6,858 nt of DNA, taken from Bacteroidales bacterium. GTDB lineage: Bacteria; Bacteroidota; Bacteroidia; Bacteroidales; UBA932. The translations under genes were made by a program, and so were the position numbers. Within the stretch, counting starts at the first letter, position 1, and each line of letters begins with the position of its first letter. Positions 6,611-6,858 of the stretch are shown here, piece after piece. The notes beneath the pieces were generated by a model. It was not told the origin of the DNA and ran no database searches. It saw only the letters and a program-made list of their open reading frames with translations. The stretch is from positions 1 through 6,858 of the forward strand of contig VSOK01000075.1 in assembly GCA_009774765.1 (NCBI GenBank), given 5' to 3'.

Positions 6611-6858
6611 TAGTTCAAAGATAGAAAGTTTGAAAGCAATTCACAACTACAAGCTTTTCAAATTGAAATAATGGAAAACTGTTGTCAGTAGTTCAAAGAT
6701 AGAAAGTTTGAAAGCAATTCACAACTGCGCCTTTGATAGCTTATCAGCTCTCTTGACTGTTGTCAGTAGTTCAAAGATAGAAAGTTTGAAAGCAATTCAC
6801 AACCCAGCAGTTCGCGGCCGGTGTTTATCCCACACTGTTGTCAGTAGTTCAAAGATAG
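6600..6858 (-). CRISPR. Type II-C CRISPR array, continues beyond the window
   Basis: Three complete identical 48-nt repeats (6600-6647, 6678-6725, 6756-6803) and the first 25 nt of a fourth (6834-6858) are separated by three unrelated 30-nt spacers (6648-6677, 6726-6755, 6804-6833), a strict 78-nt period. The A before CTGTTG is present in all four copies, so I count the unit as 48 rather than 47 nt. The minus-strand reading begins GTTGTGAATTGCTTTCAAAC and ends CTGACAACAGT. The GTTGTG start is the usual 5' end of the crRNA repeat in II-C systems, so crRNA is probably made from the minus strand, towards cas2. From memory the unit resembles the long repeats of Bacteroides II-C arrays. Spacers differ in composition (the first AT-rich, the third GC-rich), as expected for independent captures. 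Confidence 0.98.
6616..6646 (-). promoter_or_regulatory. Bacteroidetes-type promoter embedded in the CRISPR repeat (first copy)
   Basis: On the minus strand each repeat contains TATCTTTG, a full match to the Bacteroidetes -7 box TAnnTTTG. It lies exactly 20 nt after a TTG that can serve as the -33 box; the known spacing is about 19 to 21. In the first repeat the boxes are at 6616-6623 and 6644-6646. The -7 box recurs at 6694-6701, 6772-6779 and 6850-6857. Transcription would begin in the last dozen bases of the repeat and read into the next spacer. For this first copy it would read into the candidate tracrRNA. Motif and spacing are visible; activity is inferred. Confidence 0.55.

Overview
The window holds most of a type II-C CRISPR-Cas locus from a member of the Bacteroidetes, most likely a Bacteroidales species (Bacteroides, Prevotella or a relative). 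Four things point there: the Cas9, Cas1 and Cas2 subfamilies; mostly absent Shine-Dalgarno motifs; a long 48-nt CRISPR repeat; and a Bacteroidetes-type promoter motif (TAnnTTTG) inside each repeat. There is no csn2 or cas4, which is the II-C gene set.

Layout: a cas9 lacking its 5' end (to 4018), a Bro-N-domain gene (4038-4895), cas1 (4905-5819) and cas2 (5838-6173) all lie on the + strand with gaps of only 9 to 19 nt, so they are probably one transcript. A gene-poor stretch of about 340 nt follows (6174-6509). It contains a 41-codon ORF, an 11-bp inverted repeat and a short open frame that may be gene debris. Next come a strong two-way hairpin terminator (6510-6550) and a short AT-rich segment. 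The CRISPR array starts at 6600 and runs off the window; three complete 48-nt repeats, three 30-nt spacers and part of a fourth repeat are visible.

How the parts should work together: Cas1 and Cas2 capture new spacers, and Cas9 (intact RuvC-II, HNH and RuvC-III motifs) is the RNA-guided nuclease. The repeat sequence indicates that crRNA is made from the minus strand, opposite to the cas genes. Each repeat carries a good match to a Bacteroidetes -33/-7 promoter pointing into the next spacer. The promoter in the repeat nearest cas2 points instead into a segment of about 100 nt with a partial anti-repeat and the terminator, which is my best candidate for the tracrRNA.

The least expected element is the Bro-N (phage antirepressor-like) gene between cas9 and cas1. 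It contains a perfect 18-bp inverted repeat with a 1-nt centre. The Cas9 recognition lobe also shows a tandem duplication of a segment of about 110 to 150 residues, and a strongly AT-rich patch sits in its C-terminal part.
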